Source: Bacillota bacterium (GTDB lineage: Bacteria; Bacillota; Clostridia; Christensenellales; Aristaeellaceae). Taken from it: a stretch of 64,000 nt of DNA. The translations under genes and the position numbers were made by a program. Where the stretch lies: contig JAEZIN010000018.1 of the NCBI GenBank assembly GCA_023436585.1, forward strand, positions 129,520-193,519, given 5' to 3'. Position 1 is the first letter of the stretch. Each line of letters starts with the position of its first letter. A model generated the notes under the pieces. That model saw nothing but the letters and a program-made list of their open reading frames with translations. It ran no database searches and had not been told where the DNA came from. This document shows positions 46,023 through 55,522 of the stretch, one piece after another.

Positions 46023-46328
46023 TCAGAAATTGTACTTGGGATATTTCTGCTCATCTTCAGAAAGTATATGGTTGCTTTTTGCTTCAACTAACTGTGCCTT
46101 TCCAGAAGACAGAAGAACATGGTCATCTAGCCACTGAATAAAAGCGGTTTCGGTATAACACACACATTTTCCGCCTTGCGGCAGCTCCATCCAATATTCA
46201 TGATCATTTTCAGGATCAAAGAGCCATTTGTAAAAACGGTTAATATAATGGTCCAAATTGTCTGCAATTTCATCTGGAACAAGATAGATGGAAGGGAAAT
46301 TGTCTGCGCTTAACACAATTCTCTTCAT
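46023..46328 (-). CDS. AT-rich orphan small acidic protein (101 aa)
   Basis: The frame starts at an ATG with GAGGAG nine bases upstream and encodes an acidic, aromatic-rich soluble protein (NFPSIYLVPDEIADNLDHYI, NDHEYWMELPQGGKCVCYT). I do not recognise a family. The gene and its flanks (about 45.86-46.40 kb) are visibly richer in A+T than holA and polC on either side, which suggests recent acquisition. It sits between the holA terminator and the polC terminator. Small acidic orphans of this kind are sometimes toxin immunity proteins, but no toxin gene is nearby, so that is only a guess. Confidence 0.65.
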   Translation of the reverse strand: MKRIVLSADNFPSIYLVPDEIADNLDHYINRFYKWLFDPENDHEYWMELPQGGKCVCYTETAFIQWLDDHVLLSSGKAQLVEAKSNHILSEDEQKYPKYNF

Positions 46329-46409
46329 GTTCTGCATCTCCTCATAATTCCATAGGAGTCCATCTTTATGTTTGTGATCATACAATTTCACGCTAGCTTA
46401 TGCAATAAT

Positions 46410-46440
46410 CACGGCGAAAGGACATCATCCTCTCGCCGTG
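46410..46440 (-). terminator. Probable intrinsic terminator after polC
   Basis: The arms CACGGCGA and TCGCCGTG pair perfectly, extended by AGGA/TCCT after one mismatch. The tail on the minus strand is ATTATTG, so the U tract is weak. Confidence 0.6.
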
Positions 46441-46452
46441 CTTCACAAATCG

Positions 46453-49400
46453 TTACATAAAACTGAACAACGTCAACTGGCTAGTTTCCGTCATGCCGTT
46501 CAGGCAGCCGTGCTCCCGCAAAAGCTCTATTACGGCACTGGACAGCCGCGCCCGGTTTTTCAGGTCCTCAATGGACAAAAAGGGCGTGGAGCGCTCCCGA
46601 ATGATCGCTTCAGCGGCGGCTTCGCCCAGACCGCCCAGGGAGATGAAGGGTACACGCAGCTTGCCGTCCTCCATCAAAAAGCGCTTGGAATCGCTTTTGT
46701 ACAGGTCCGCCGGCAGGAAGGTAATGCCCCGAAGATTCATTTCCAGCACCAGTTCCAGGGCGGTAATCTCATCCTTTTCCTTTTCGGTCAGTTTCTGCTC
46801 CTGTTCCTTGTAGCCTTTCAATATGCCGCGGATCACGTCGGCGCTCAGCAGCATTCTGGACCCGTCGAAGCCGTCGCCGCGAACGGTAAAATAGGCCGCG
46901 TAGTATGCCAGGGGCTGATGCACCTTGTACCAGCCAACTCGAAGCGCCATGGTCACATAGGCCACGGCGTGGCCCTTGGGAAACATGTATTTGATCTTTT
47001 TGCAGCTGTCAATAAACCAGGCCGGCACGTCGGCCGCGTTCATGGCCTCTTCCATCTCGGGCTTCAAACCCTTGCCTTTGCGCACGCTTTCCATGGTGTC
47101 AAAGGCCATCTTGCTCTGCACGCCTTTGGAAATCAGGTAGTTCATGATGTCATCGCGGGTGCAGATGCATTGGGCCAGCACGGCCGTGCCGGAGGTGATC
47201 AGGTCCTTGGCGTTGCCCAGCCACACGTCGGTACCATGGCTCAGGCCCGAAAGGCGGATCAATTCCTCCATGGTGGTGGGTCTGGTGTCGTCCAACATCT
47301 GGCGCACAAAGCTGGTTCCGAACTCCGGTATGCCAAGGGTTCCTGTGGAGCAGCCCAGCGCCTCCGGGTCGATGCCCAGCGCCTTGGGGCTCGTAAATAG
47401 GGACATGACGGGCTTGTCGTCCAGGGGAATCTGCTGGAAGGAGATGTGGGTCAACTCCTCCAGGAAGTGGATCATGGTTGGATCGTCGTGCCCCAGGATG
47501 TCCAGCTTCACCAGAATGTCATGCATGGAGTTGAAGTCGTAGTGAGTGGTGGTGGTTTCGCTGCCTACATCGTCCGCCGGATGCTGGATGGCGGTAAACT
47601 GGTAGATTTCATACTCCTTGGGCACAACCACCATGCCGCCGGGATGCTGGCCGGTGGTGCGCTTGACTCCTACACAGCCGGCGACCAGCCGCTCTTTTTC
47701 TGCGTTACCGGCCTGTATACCCCGCTCCTCCAGGTATTTGCTCACATAACCATAAGCCGTCTTATCTGCCAATGCGGAGATCGTACCGGCCCTAAACACA
47801 TGGCCCTTGCCGAACAATTCTTCCACATAGGCGTGGGCCCGGGGCTGATACTCGCCGGAAAAGTTCAAATCGATATCAGGTACCTTATCGCCCTTAAAGC
47901 CCAGGAATACCTCAAATGGGATATCAAAGCCGTCCTTGACAAGCTTCTGTCCACAGATGGGGCAATCCTTGTCCGGCAGGTCAACACCTACCTTGTACTT
48001 TTCCTTGTCCACGTCAAAGAAGCCCTGGCGGCAATGGGTACACCTGTAATGGGGCGGCAGCGGGTTCACTTCGGTGATGCCGCACATGGTAGCCACAAAG
48101 GAGGAGCCGACCGACCCGCGGGAGCCGACCAGATAGCCGTCGGACAAGGACTTGCTGACCAGCTTTTGGGCGATGTTGTACAGCGTGGCAAACCCGTAGC
48201 CGATGATGGAGCCCAGCTCTTTTTCCAGCCTTTTTACGATCAATTCTGGCAATTCGTCGCCATAAAGCTTTCGGGCCGTTCCCCAGGACATGTTTTCAAT
48301 GTTTTCCTTCGCGTCCTCCCAGAAGGGCTGAAAGGTTTCCTCCCCCTTGGGGTGCTTGGGGAACAGCCGCAGGCTCTCCACCTTGTCGGCGATCTTGCGG
48401 GGATTGGCGATGACGACCTCATGGCATTTTTCTTTGCCAAGGTACGAAAACTCCTCCAGCATTTCCTGGGTGGTTTTAAAATACAGCGGCGGCTGCAGAT
48501 CACAGTCCTTATAATCCATGCCGGCCTGCAAAATCGCCCGGAAGATGGCGTCCTGAGGCTCTAAAAAGTGCACATCCCCGGTGGCAACTACCGGTATGCC
48601 AAGCTTGTCCCCCAGGGCAACGATGCGGCGGTTGATGTTCCGAAGCGCATCGTCGTCGGGGACCATTTCTTCCCTGACCATAAAGGCATTGTTGCCAACT
48701 GGCTGAATCTCCAGGTAATCGTAGAACCTGGCCATCTTGCGCAGGTCTTCCTCAGGTGCTTCCTTGAACACCGCCTGGAAAAGCTCGCCGGCTTCGCATG
48801 CGGAGCCTACAATCAGCCCCTCGCGGTACTTTTGCAGCACGTTGCGCGGCACATGGGGCACCCGGCGGAAATGCTTCAAATGGCCCTCTGATACAATGCG
48901 ATTCAGGTTTTCCATACCGGTTTGTGTGGAGGCCAACAGTATGGCGTGGTAGCTTTCCCCCACCGCGCCGCCTTGCAAAACGGTGTTCAGGTCAGATAAC
49001 GTCTCTGCCCCCTTTGCCTTGGCGGCTTCTATCATGCGGGCCAGGCATTGGGCGGTGGCGGAAGCGTCGTTGACAGCCCGGTGCGCATCCTTTAGCGATA
49101 CGCCAAGCGCTTTGCATACGGCTCCCAGGCGGTGGCTCTTTAGCTGCGGGTACAGCTTGCGGGCAAAGGATAGGGTATCGATCACAGGGCCCTGAAAGGT
49201 TCTGTTCAGTCGCCTTAGCTCCGTGCGCAGCATGGAGATATCGAAGCTGGCGTTGTGTGCGGCCACGGCACAATCCCCGATAAAGTCCATTAACTGGGGA
49301 ATGGTCGCTTCGGCGCTGGGCATGTCCCGCAGCATCATGTCGGTAATGTGGGTGATCTCGGTAATTTTGGGCTTTAGGGGAATGCCAGGGTTCACCAGTG

Positions 49401-50835
49401 TACCAAAGGACTCTACCACCGTATTGCCCAGCAGCTTGACGGCACCAATCTCAATCACGTGCTCCCGGTTGGTATCCAAGCCAGTCGTTTCAAAGTCCAA
49501 TACCACAATGGGCATGTCAAAGGTGCGCTCGTCCGCGTCGGCAACAATTTGGGCTTCGTCGGTCAGATAGATTTCCACACCGGGGATCAGCTTGATGTTG
49601 TTCTTCTTCGCAGCAGAAAAAGCGGCAGGGAATGCCTGCAGCACGCCATGGTCGGTAATGGCCACAGCAGGATGGCCCCATGCGGCCGCCCTGGCGATCA
49701 GGTCGCCGGCGGAAGCCGTGGCGTCCATCACGCTCATTTGGGTGTGCATGTGAAGCTCTACGCGCTTTTCCTCGGCCGTATCCTTTCTGACTTCCTTGGG
49801 CACGGGCATGATATCCCGGATGGTGATGGTGGCTTCCCTGGCGAAATTGTCATACATGCATTCGCCGCGGACCTTGACCGCCATGCCTGCCTGGATGCGG
49901 TTCGCCACATCCAGCACCGCCTGGCGCTCCTCCTGGGTGATGGGCGGTTCCTCCGTGCCATCCTCCTCCTTTTTGCGGAAGCGGTTGCGGTAGCGGAAGA
50001 AAATCTTGCACTGCACGGAAGATGTGTAGTCGGTCAGGATAAACGAAACAAGCAGCATTTCGCCGCCCTTTAATTCTTTTTGTTCTGCCTTAATGATTTC
50101 GCCCTGCACGGTGACAAGGCCGGTGTCGTTGGTCAGTTCGCGGATAGGCACCGGCGGATCGCCGATGCTGCGGCCTTTGATGGGCCGCATCTTATCCTCC
50201 GATGCTGGCTTCCCCTGGCCTGATGCAGCTGTTTTCCCAGTTCCGTTTTTTGAGGCTTGTCCCTGATTGGCGGCTGCCCGGGCCATTTCCATATCCCGGC
50301 GCATTTGCGCTTCCAGTTCCCGCTCCTCCCGAAGTGCTTGCAGCCTTTGCTCCTGGTTGCCCCGCACCCTGAGCTCCACCGGCACGCGGATGCGGAAGAT
50401 GTCCCATACCGCCTGGGCCAGCTTGTCGGATATGCTGCCACGCTGCATAAAGCGCAACGAAAATTCATCCGGGAAGGTCAATACCACCCGGCCATCCTGC
50501 ACTTCCCAATCCAGTTCCCCGATCCATGTGGCGGAGGCGGGATGGGCGCGCGTGACAAAGTCAATGAACACCTGCTTGTACTTGCCGATGTTCTCCAAAA
50601 AATCCTGGGCCAATGCAGGGCTGGCCACGCGGATGGCCAGACGCGTCTCCGGATACATGCCGCGGATCAGATGTTCCATGCGCAGGTAGGCTTTTTCCGC
50701 CACCAGCACCTGGGATAAGAAAGAAATATAAATCTTGTTTTCCGCTTGCTTGTAAACGACCCGCTCCACGGTGAGGTTCCCTGCCAGCGCCGGTATTTCC
50801 TTGTATAATTGCGAAAGCATTTGATTGGATTCCAT
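46453..50835 (-). CDS. polC: DNA polymerase III PolC-type alpha subunit
   Basis: The 1460-residue protein is the Gram-positive replicative polymerase with built-in proofreading. In order it has an N-terminal clamp-loader-binding region, an OB domain (TVQGEIIKAEQKEL near 245), and a split PHP domain (ELHMHTQMSVMDA near 360). A DEDD exonuclease (VLDFETTGLD near 447) interrupts the PHP domain, followed by a zinc-binding segment (CTHCRQGF...CPICGQ), the polymerase palm (DIDLNFSGEYQPRA) and a C-terminal tail. It is the last gene of the long rpsB-to-polC block, 32 bases after ispG. Confidence 0.97.
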   Translation of the reverse strand: MESNQMLSQLYKEIPALAGNLTVERVVYKQAENKIYISFLSQVLVAEKAYLRMEHLIRGMYPETRLAIRVASPALAQDFLENIGKYKQVFIDFVTRAHPASATWIGELDWEVQDGRVVLTFPDEFSLRFMQRGSISDKLAQAVWDIFRIRVPVELRVRGNQEQRLQALREERELEAQMRRDMEMARAAANQGQASKNGTGKTAASGQGKPASEDKMRPIKGRSIGDPPVPIRELTNDTGLVTVQGEIIKAEQKELKGGEMLLVSFILTDYTSSVQCKIFFRYRNRFRKKEEDGTEEPPITQEERQAVLDVANRIQAGMAVKVRGECMYDNFAREATITIRDIMPVPKEVRKDTAEEKRVELHMHTQMSVMDATASAGDLIARAAAWGHPAVAITDHGVLQAFPAAFSAAKKNNIKLIPGVEIYLTDEAQIVADADERTFDMPIVVLDFETTGLDTNREHVIEIGAVKLLGNTVVESFGTLVNPGIPLKPKITEITHITDMMLRDMPSAEATIPQLMDFIGDCAVAAHNASFDISMLRTELRRLNRTFQGPVIDTLSFARKLYPQLKSHRLGAVCKALGVSLKDAHRAVNDASATAQCLARMIEAAKAKGAETLSDLNTVLQGGAVGESYHAILLASTQTGMENLNRIVSEGHLKHFRRVPHVPRNVLQKYREGLIVGSACEAGELFQAVFKEAPEEDLRKMARFYDYLEIQPVGNNAFMVREEMVPDDDALRNINRRIVALGDKLGIPVVATGDVHFLEPQDAIFRAILQAGMDYKDCDLQPPLYFKTTQEMLEEFSYLGKEKCHEVVIANPRKIADKVESLRLFPKHPKGEETFQPFWEDAKENIENMSWGTARKLYGDELPELIVKRLEKELGSIIGYGFATLYNIAQKLVSKSLSDGYLVGSRGSVGSSFVATMCGITEVNPLPPHYRCTHCRQGFFDVDKEKYKVGVDLPDKDCPICGQKLVKDGFDIPFEVFLGFKGDKVPDIDLNFSGEYQPRAHAYVEELFGKGHVFRAGTISALADKTAYGYVSKYLEERGIQAGNAEKERLVAGCVGVKRTTGQHPGGMVVVPKEYEIYQFTAIQHPADDVGSETTTTHYDFNSMHDILVKLDILGHDDPTMIHFLEELTHISFQQIPLDDKPVMSLFTSPKALGIDPEALGCSTGTLGIPEFGTSFVRQMLDDTRPTTMEELIRLSGLSHGTDVWLGNAKDLITSGTAVLAQCICTRDDIMNYLISKGVQSKMAFDTMESVRKGKGLKPEMEEAMNAADVPAWFIDSCKKIKYMFPKGHAVAYVTMALRVGWYKVHQPLAYYAAYFTVRGDGFDGSRMLLSADVIRGILKGYKEQEQKLTEKEKDEITALELVLEMNLRGITFLPADLYKSDSKRFLMEDGKLRVPFISLGGLGEAAAEAIIRERSTPFLSIEDLKNRARLSSAVIELLREHGCLNGMTETSQLTLFSFM

Positions 50836-50867
50836 GATAAAGCGCTTTGCCTCCTTCCTGGAAGCTC

Positions 50868-51935
50868 TTATTCTTTGGTTTCTTTCCTCAAGGCCGCCTC
50901 CCTGACAGCCGAAATCAGAATCTGCGCCAGATCCCCTTCCACTTTCCTGGGGGGCTGGCCCTTGATGAACAATGCACCTGTCTTTCCGCTGCCGGCAATG
51001 CCGATATCAGCCTCCCTGGCTTCGCCTGGCCCGTTGACAACGCAGCCCATGACGGCTACCTTCAAGGGTACGGTGATATCGGATAGCTCGTCCTCCACCC
51101 GCTTGGCAATTTCTGCCACGGGGATGCAGGTGCGCCCGCAGGTGGGGCAGGAGACGATCTCTACCCCGGAGCCCCGAATCTTCAAGGCTTTCAAGATATC
51201 CCAGGCCGCCGCCACCTCGGGGATGGGTGATCCGGTCAGCGACACGCGGATGGTATCACCGATGCCCCGCAATAAAAGCGCGCCGATGCCGATGGCGGAT
51301 TTCACCGTGCCCCGGCCAGGAAGCCCGGCCTCGGTGACCCCCACATGCAGTGGATAATCACAGAGCTCGGAAGCCAGCTCATAAGCGGCCACCGTTTGAC
51401 GCACATCGCTGGATTTCATGGAAAGTACGATATCGGAAAAACCCTGATTTTCCAAAAGCTTTGCGTGGTTCAGGGCACTTTCTACCATCCCCTTGGGTGT
51501 CACGCCGCCTTCCCTGCGCAAAATATCCTTTTCTATGGAGCCGCTGTTGACACCGATGCGGATGGGAATGTGGTGGGCTTTGGCGCAGTCCGACAGCGCC
51601 TTCACATGCCTGTCCCCGCCAATGTTGCCGGGGTTGATGCGCAGCTTGGCGATGCCGTTTTCCGCGGCGCGTATGGCCAGCCTATGGTCAAAGTGAATAT
51701 CGGCCACCAGTGGTACAGGACTCCCGTCCACCAAGGCCCGCACCGCTTCGGCGCAGGCCTCATCATACACGGAAACGCGCACGATATCGCACCCGGCTTT
51801 GGCCAGCGCGTGAATCTGCTCAAGCGTGGCCGGAACATCCCGGGTATCCGTATTGGTCATGGATTGCACCCAGACAGGCTGCCCGCCGCCCATGAGCAAG
51901 GGGCCCACCCGCACCGTATTTGTCTTGCGCATCAA
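50868..51935 (-). CDS. ispG: 4-hydroxy-3-methylbut-2-enyl diphosphate synthase (flavodoxin)
   Basis: The 355-residue iron-sulfur enzyme converts MEcPP to HMBPP in the MEP pathway. The TIM barrel opens with VRVGPLLMGGGQPVWVQSMT. The [4Fe-4S] ligands lie in SCPTCGRTC and in MGCVVNGPGEAREADIGIAG. It sits between rseP and polC, 11 bases from rseP, a common Clostridia order. Confidence 0.96.
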   Translation of the reverse strand: MMRKTNTVRVGPLLMGGGQPVWVQSMTNTDTRDVPATLEQIHALAKAGCDIVRVSVYDEACAEAVRALVDGSPVPLVADIHFDHRLAIRAAENGIAKLRINPGNIGGDRHVKALSDCAKAHHIPIRIGVNSGSIEKDILRREGGVTPKGMVESALNHAKLLENQGFSDIVLSMKSSDVRQTVAAYELASELCDYPLHVGVTEAGLPGRGTVKSAIGIGALLLRGIGDTIRVSLTGSPIPEVAAAWDILKALKIRGSGVEIVSCPTCGRTCIPVAEIAKRVEDELSDITVPLKVAVMGCVVNGPGEAREADIGIAGSGKTGALFIKGQPPRKVEGDLAQILISAVREAALRKETKE

Positions 51936-51946
51936 GCCGCCCTCCG

Positions 51947-53023
51947 TTACTGGAACAGGCGCTGTATGTCACGGAAGGTGAAAAACAGCATCACGGTTAC
52001 CAGGAGGGCAAAGCCGGTGAGGTGGATGACCGCCTCGGCCTTGCGGTTGATGGGCTTGCGGAAAATGGCCTCCACCAGCATGAACAGGAACCGGCTGCCA
52101 TCCAGGCCAGGTATGGGCAGAAGATTGACTAACCCCAGGTTGATGGACAGCACGATCAACAGGTTCAAATATCCGTCAAGACCGCTTTCCCTGGTTTGCG
52201 AGGCGATTACGGTTACAATGCCCACCGGGCCGGCGGACTGGTCCAGCCCCTGGCCGCGGAAAAGCAAATCTCTTAAACCACCCAGAATAAGCTTTCCTGC
52301 ATTGACACACATTTCATAGCTGTAGCGGACGGATTCACCAAAGGAGATCCTTGTCCGTCCGGGCACAAATATTCCATCGACACCAATACCGATACGGGCC
52401 TTATTGAGAGACGCATCGTAAAAGGGAGTCACGGAAAGCGTGACAGGCACCTTGTCTGCGCCGCGCAGCACTGTAACCGCCATGGGTGCATCCCCCGCCT
52501 GATATGCGCCGATGATATCCACAACAGTCTTGGTGGTTCCATCCTGCACGTTCTGTCCGTTGACGGAGTAAAAGATGTCGCCCACCTCAAAGCCAGCCTG
52601 GACCGCGGGGCTGTTGGGCTCCAGGGATTTTACATAGGGAACAACCGCCTGCAAGCCGCCGATGTATAGCAAGAGCACAGCCACCACAAAAGCCAGCACG
52701 AAGTTCATGCCAGGGCCCATCAAGACGGACAGCATCCGCTTCCATACCTTTTGTTTATGGTAGGCTCTGGGATCCTCCTCGTGGGTCCCCTGGGCGTCAT
52801 CCTCACCCAGGAACATGCAATAGCCGCCCAGCGGAATGGCTCTGATCATAAACAGCGTTTCATATTTTTTGCTTTTCCACTGGATAAGCTTGGGGCCAAA
52901 GCCAACGGAAAACTGCTGGACCGTAATACCGGTCCAGCGGGCAGCCCAGAAATGGCCAAGCTCATGAACAACGATCAGAATTCCCAACAGCATGATTGCC
53001 GCCAATACCAACAAAAACGTCAT
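51947..53023 (-). CDS. rseP: Site-2 intramembrane zinc protease RseP/RasP
   Basis: The 358-residue membrane protease has HELGH (His20-Glu21-His24) in the first helix and a PDZ domain in the middle (VPYVKSLEPNSPAVQAGFEV). A second metal motif, NLLPIPGLDGSRF, lies near the end. It cleaves anti-sigma factors and signal-peptide remnants within the membrane. It follows dxr by 12 bases and precedes ispG, as in most Firmicutes. Confidence 0.96.
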   Translation of the reverse strand: MTFLLVLAAIMLLGILIVVHELGHFWAARWTGITVQQFSVGFGPKLIQWKSKKYETLFMIRAIPLGGYCMFLGEDDAQGTHEEDPRAYHKQKVWKRMLSVLMGPGMNFVLAFVVAVLLLYIGGLQAVVPYVKSLEPNSPAVQAGFEVGDIFYSVNGQNVQDGTTKTVVDIIGAYQAGDAPMAVTVLRGADKVPVTLSVTPFYDASLNKARIGIGVDGIFVPGRTRISFGESVRYSYEMCVNAGKLILGGLRDLLFRGQGLDQSAGPVGIVTVIASQTRESGLDGYLNLLIVLSINLGLVNLLPIPGLDGSRFLFMLVEAIFRKPINRKAEAVIHLTGFALLVTVMLFFTFRDIQRLFQ

Positions 53024-53035
53024 AGGTTGCTCCTT

Positions 53036-54181
53036 TCAGCGTGCCAATAAACTAAAGGCCGTTCGCCGGGCAGCTTCGTTGGCCTGATACACCTCTTCCA
53101 GGGACCCGGCGCTCATGCTGCCCACTTTCAACAGCGTTTCTTCCACCACATCAAAGATGGCGCCAAAGGCGATCCTGCCGGCTAAGAACGCTTCTACTGC
53201 CACCTCGTTGGCGCCGTTTAGAATACAGCAAGCGCCTCCGCCGGCCCTTAGGCATTCTCGGCCCAGGCGCAGGGAAGGGAAGCGCGTTTCATCCGGTTTT
53301 TCAAATGTAAGCTGGTTCATGCTTGTCAGGTCAAGCTTCGATCCGCCGGTAGGCAGGCGCCGGGGATACGCCATGGCATACAGGATAGGCAGACGCATAT
53401 CCGGTGTGCCCAATTGGGCGATGACAGCGCCATCAGTAAACTCCACGGCGGAATGGATGACGCTCTGGGGGTGGACGACGACCTTGATCCTGTCCTCCGG
53501 CATGTCAAACAGCCAGCATGCCTCCATGACCTCCAGTGTCTTGTTGAACAGGGTAGCCGAATCGATGGTGATCTTTTTCCCCATCTGCCAGTTGGGATGG
53601 TTTAATGCTTGCGTAAGGGTTGCGCTTTTGATCCGGTCTTGTTCCCAGGTGCGGAACGGTCCGCCGGAGGCCGTCAACAGGATTTTTTCCGGCTTGTTTT
53701 CGCCCGCGCCTTGCAGGCACTGAAAGATGGCGCTGTGCTCGCTGTCCACCGGCAAAAGCGCTTTCCCGGCCTTTTTAGCGGCCGCCGTCACCAGCGCCCC
53801 GCCGGCCACCAGCGCCTCCTTGTTGGCCAATAAAACCTGCCGGCCGGCATTTAAAGCAGCCATCACGCCGCGAAGACCGGCAATGCCCACCACGGAGACC
53901 AGCACCGCGTCTGCGGGCACCTGCCCGGCGGCGATTTCCAGCGCATCCTCCCCAAAGTGCCAGTCGCAAAAGCGTACATCCTCCGGCACCTGCTCCCATG
54001 GGATGGGAGATGTGAGTCCCGCCATCAAAGGCTTAAAAACCCTGACCTGCTCAAACAGCAGCTCCGCGTTGCGATGGGCGGTCAAGGCGGTAATCCGGAA
54101 CTGGTTCTGATGCAGCGCCGCCACGTTAAGCGCCTGTGTGCCAATGGAACCGGTGCTTCCAAGGATAGCGATATCCCGCAT
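53036..54181 (-). CDS. dxr: 1-deoxy-D-xylulose 5-phosphate reductoisomerase
   Basis: The 381-residue NADPH enzyme makes MEP. The NADPH loop is ILGSTGSIGTQAL at the start, and the substrate/metal part shows LLPVDSEHSAIFQCL and TLFNKTLEVMEACWLF. The ATG with AAAGGA seven bases upstream is used, trimming a longer frame. It is separated from cdsA by an unusual 478-base structured interval, although both belong to the same directional gene block. Confidence 0.96.
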   Translation of the reverse strand: MRDIAILGSTGSIGTQALNVAALHQNQFRITALTAHRNAELLFEQVRVFKPLMAGLTSPIPWEQVPEDVRFCDWHFGEDALEIAAGQVPADAVLVSVVGIAGLRGVMAALNAGRQVLLANKEALVAGGALVTAAAKKAGKALLPVDSEHSAIFQCLQGAGENKPEKILLTASGGPFRTWEQDRIKSATLTQALNHPNWQMGKKITIDSATLFNKTLEVMEACWLFDMPEDRIKVVVHPQSVIHSAVEFTDGAVIAQLGTPDMRLPILYAMAYPRRLPTGGSKLDLTSMNQLTFEKPDETRFPSLRLGRECLRAGGGACCILNGANEVAVEAFLAGRIAFGAIFDVVEETLLKVGSMSAGSLEEVYQANEAARRTAFSLLAR

Positions 54182-54659
54182 GATATATCCTTTCAGGCTA
54201 ACTATGTGAACTATACCCGCACTCCCCCGGCGTCGAAACAATCCTCCGCCAGGCTTGGCCTGGCACCACTTTCAAAAGGAGGTTCACCAAGGGGGCACAA
54301 CGAGGGGGCGCCCCCCTCTTTTGTAATCGTCTCCACCGGCTTTGCTGGCTCCGGAACACTGCGCCCGCCTGTGGCGGAAATGGGCGGTGTGGAGGAGGCT
54401 GGCGAAACGAGCGATGGAAGCGGCAGCGAACCAGCGCGACGATTGAGCCAGATGGATGCGCGGGGGTTTGCGGAGCAAACATTCCTTGCACTTTTCGCCG
54501 GCCGTATGCCAGTGTGCGGGGGTACCCCGAACCTGTAGTTTTCAAATGACTTGTCATTTGAAAACGGAACACCGTCCAAGTGTAGCGCAGGACGGTGCGC
54601 AGGCATACAGGCGAAAAGTGTAAAATCGATAAAATGACGCAGTCATTTTATCGAACGGG
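54182..54659. repeat. Hairpin-rich composite repeat in the cdsA-dxr gap
   Basis: No believable gene was found. The stretch is packed with perfect or near-perfect hairpins. These include GAGGGGG/CCCCCTC near 54309, GTTTGC/GCAAAC (54465-54480), an outer pair CACTTTTCGCC (54489-54499) with GGCGAAAAGTG (about 54610-54620), and GTATGCC/GGCATAC just inside it. GTTTTCAAATGA/TCATTTGAAAAC (54538-54565), CACCGTCC/GGACGGTG (about 54570-54598) and CGATAAAATGA/TCATTTTATCG (54627-54653) complete the set. The nesting suggests a mobile or structured repeat inserted between cdsA and dxr. Confidence 0.6.
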
Positions 54660-55490
54660 CTACGCCCGCGTAATCATCCAGAAACAGTATACCACAACGG
54701 AGGTAAACAATATGCTGTCCATGCGGTCCAGCATACCGCCATGGCCGGGAAAGATGCTTCCGTAATCCTTGATGCCGCAGTGCCGCTTGATCAGCGACGC
54801 AAACAAATCCCCCACCTGGCCGGCGATGCCGCCAACCAGACCGATCAGCAGGTACTGCACCACCGTCGGCGGCACGGTCCCGTCCAGCGGCGGCCAGATG
54901 GAAGCGATACCGCCCACAGCCAGGGAGCCGATTATGCTGCCCACAAGGCCGCCCATGGCGCCAGATATGGTCTTATTGGGGCTTACGGCCGGGCAGAGCT
55001 TGCGGCCGCCCACCCGCGTGCCCACAAAATAGGCCAAGGTATCCCCGATGACGGAAATGGCAAACACCAGGCACAAAAGTGTCACCTGCAGCGATTTGGC
55101 CTCGATGCGCAAAAGGCTGATGAGGCAGATGCCCGGCAAAAGGATGGTGAACATGGGCATGACGGAGACAAGGGCATCTTCCAGCTTCGGCTCCTCCCGG
55201 AATATAACCCAGATGAGCACCATCAGGCAGTTGGCCAGCATCAGAATCAGCAATAGGGACATCAATCTGTTGCCGGAGGATAAAAGCATCAGGGGGATGC
55301 TGGCGATCATGGCCACAAAGGTTGGCCACCAGACAGGCCTGTGGCCTGCCACCGCCAGCGCCTGGAACTCCTCCCGCATGGCAACGCAGATGGCTGCCAT
55401 GGCCACCACGGCAAACACCCAGCCCCCCAAATACAGCACCAGGGCCAGCCCAATGATCATGACCGATCCCGTAATGACTCGCTGCAACAT
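54660..55490 (-). CDS. cdsA: Phosphatidate cytidylyltransferase (CDP-diglyceride synthase)
   Basis: The 276-residue membrane enzyme makes CDP-diacylglycerol, the substrate of PgsA. The family signature is complete near the end: SLIKRHCGIKDYGSIFPGHG followed by GMLDRMD. About eight membrane helices precede it. It starts about 30 bases after uppS in the same direction. Confidence 0.96.
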   Translation of the reverse strand: MLQRVITGSVMIIGLALVLYLGGWVFAVVAMAAICVAMREEFQALAVAGHRPVWWPTFVAMIASIPLMLLSSGNRLMSLLLILMLANCLMVLIWVIFREEPKLEDALVSVMPMFTILLPGICLISLLRIEAKSLQVTLLCLVFAISVIGDTLAYFVGTRVGGRKLCPAVSPNKTISGAMGGLVGSIIGSLAVGGIASIWPPLDGTVPPTVVQYLLIGLVGGIAGQVGDLFASLIKRHCGIKDYGSIFPGHGGMLDRMDSILFTSVVVYCFWMITRA

Positions 55491-55522
55491 GTGCCTCTTC
55501 CTATTCTTCCCGGAGACAGGAA

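Noticed and set aside
53957..54538. Plus-strand ORF spanning the end of dxr and the cdsA-dxr gap
   Set aside because: Starts inside dxr on the other strand and continues through hairpins; no family or start signal.
54198..54606. Minus-strand ORFs in the cdsA-dxr gap
   Set aside because: Several overlapping frames of similar quality arise from the GC-rich palindromes; none has a ribosome binding site or motif.
54182..54659. CRISPR array
   Set aside because: The repeats here are inverted and irregular, not direct repeats with uniform spacers; no cas genes are present.
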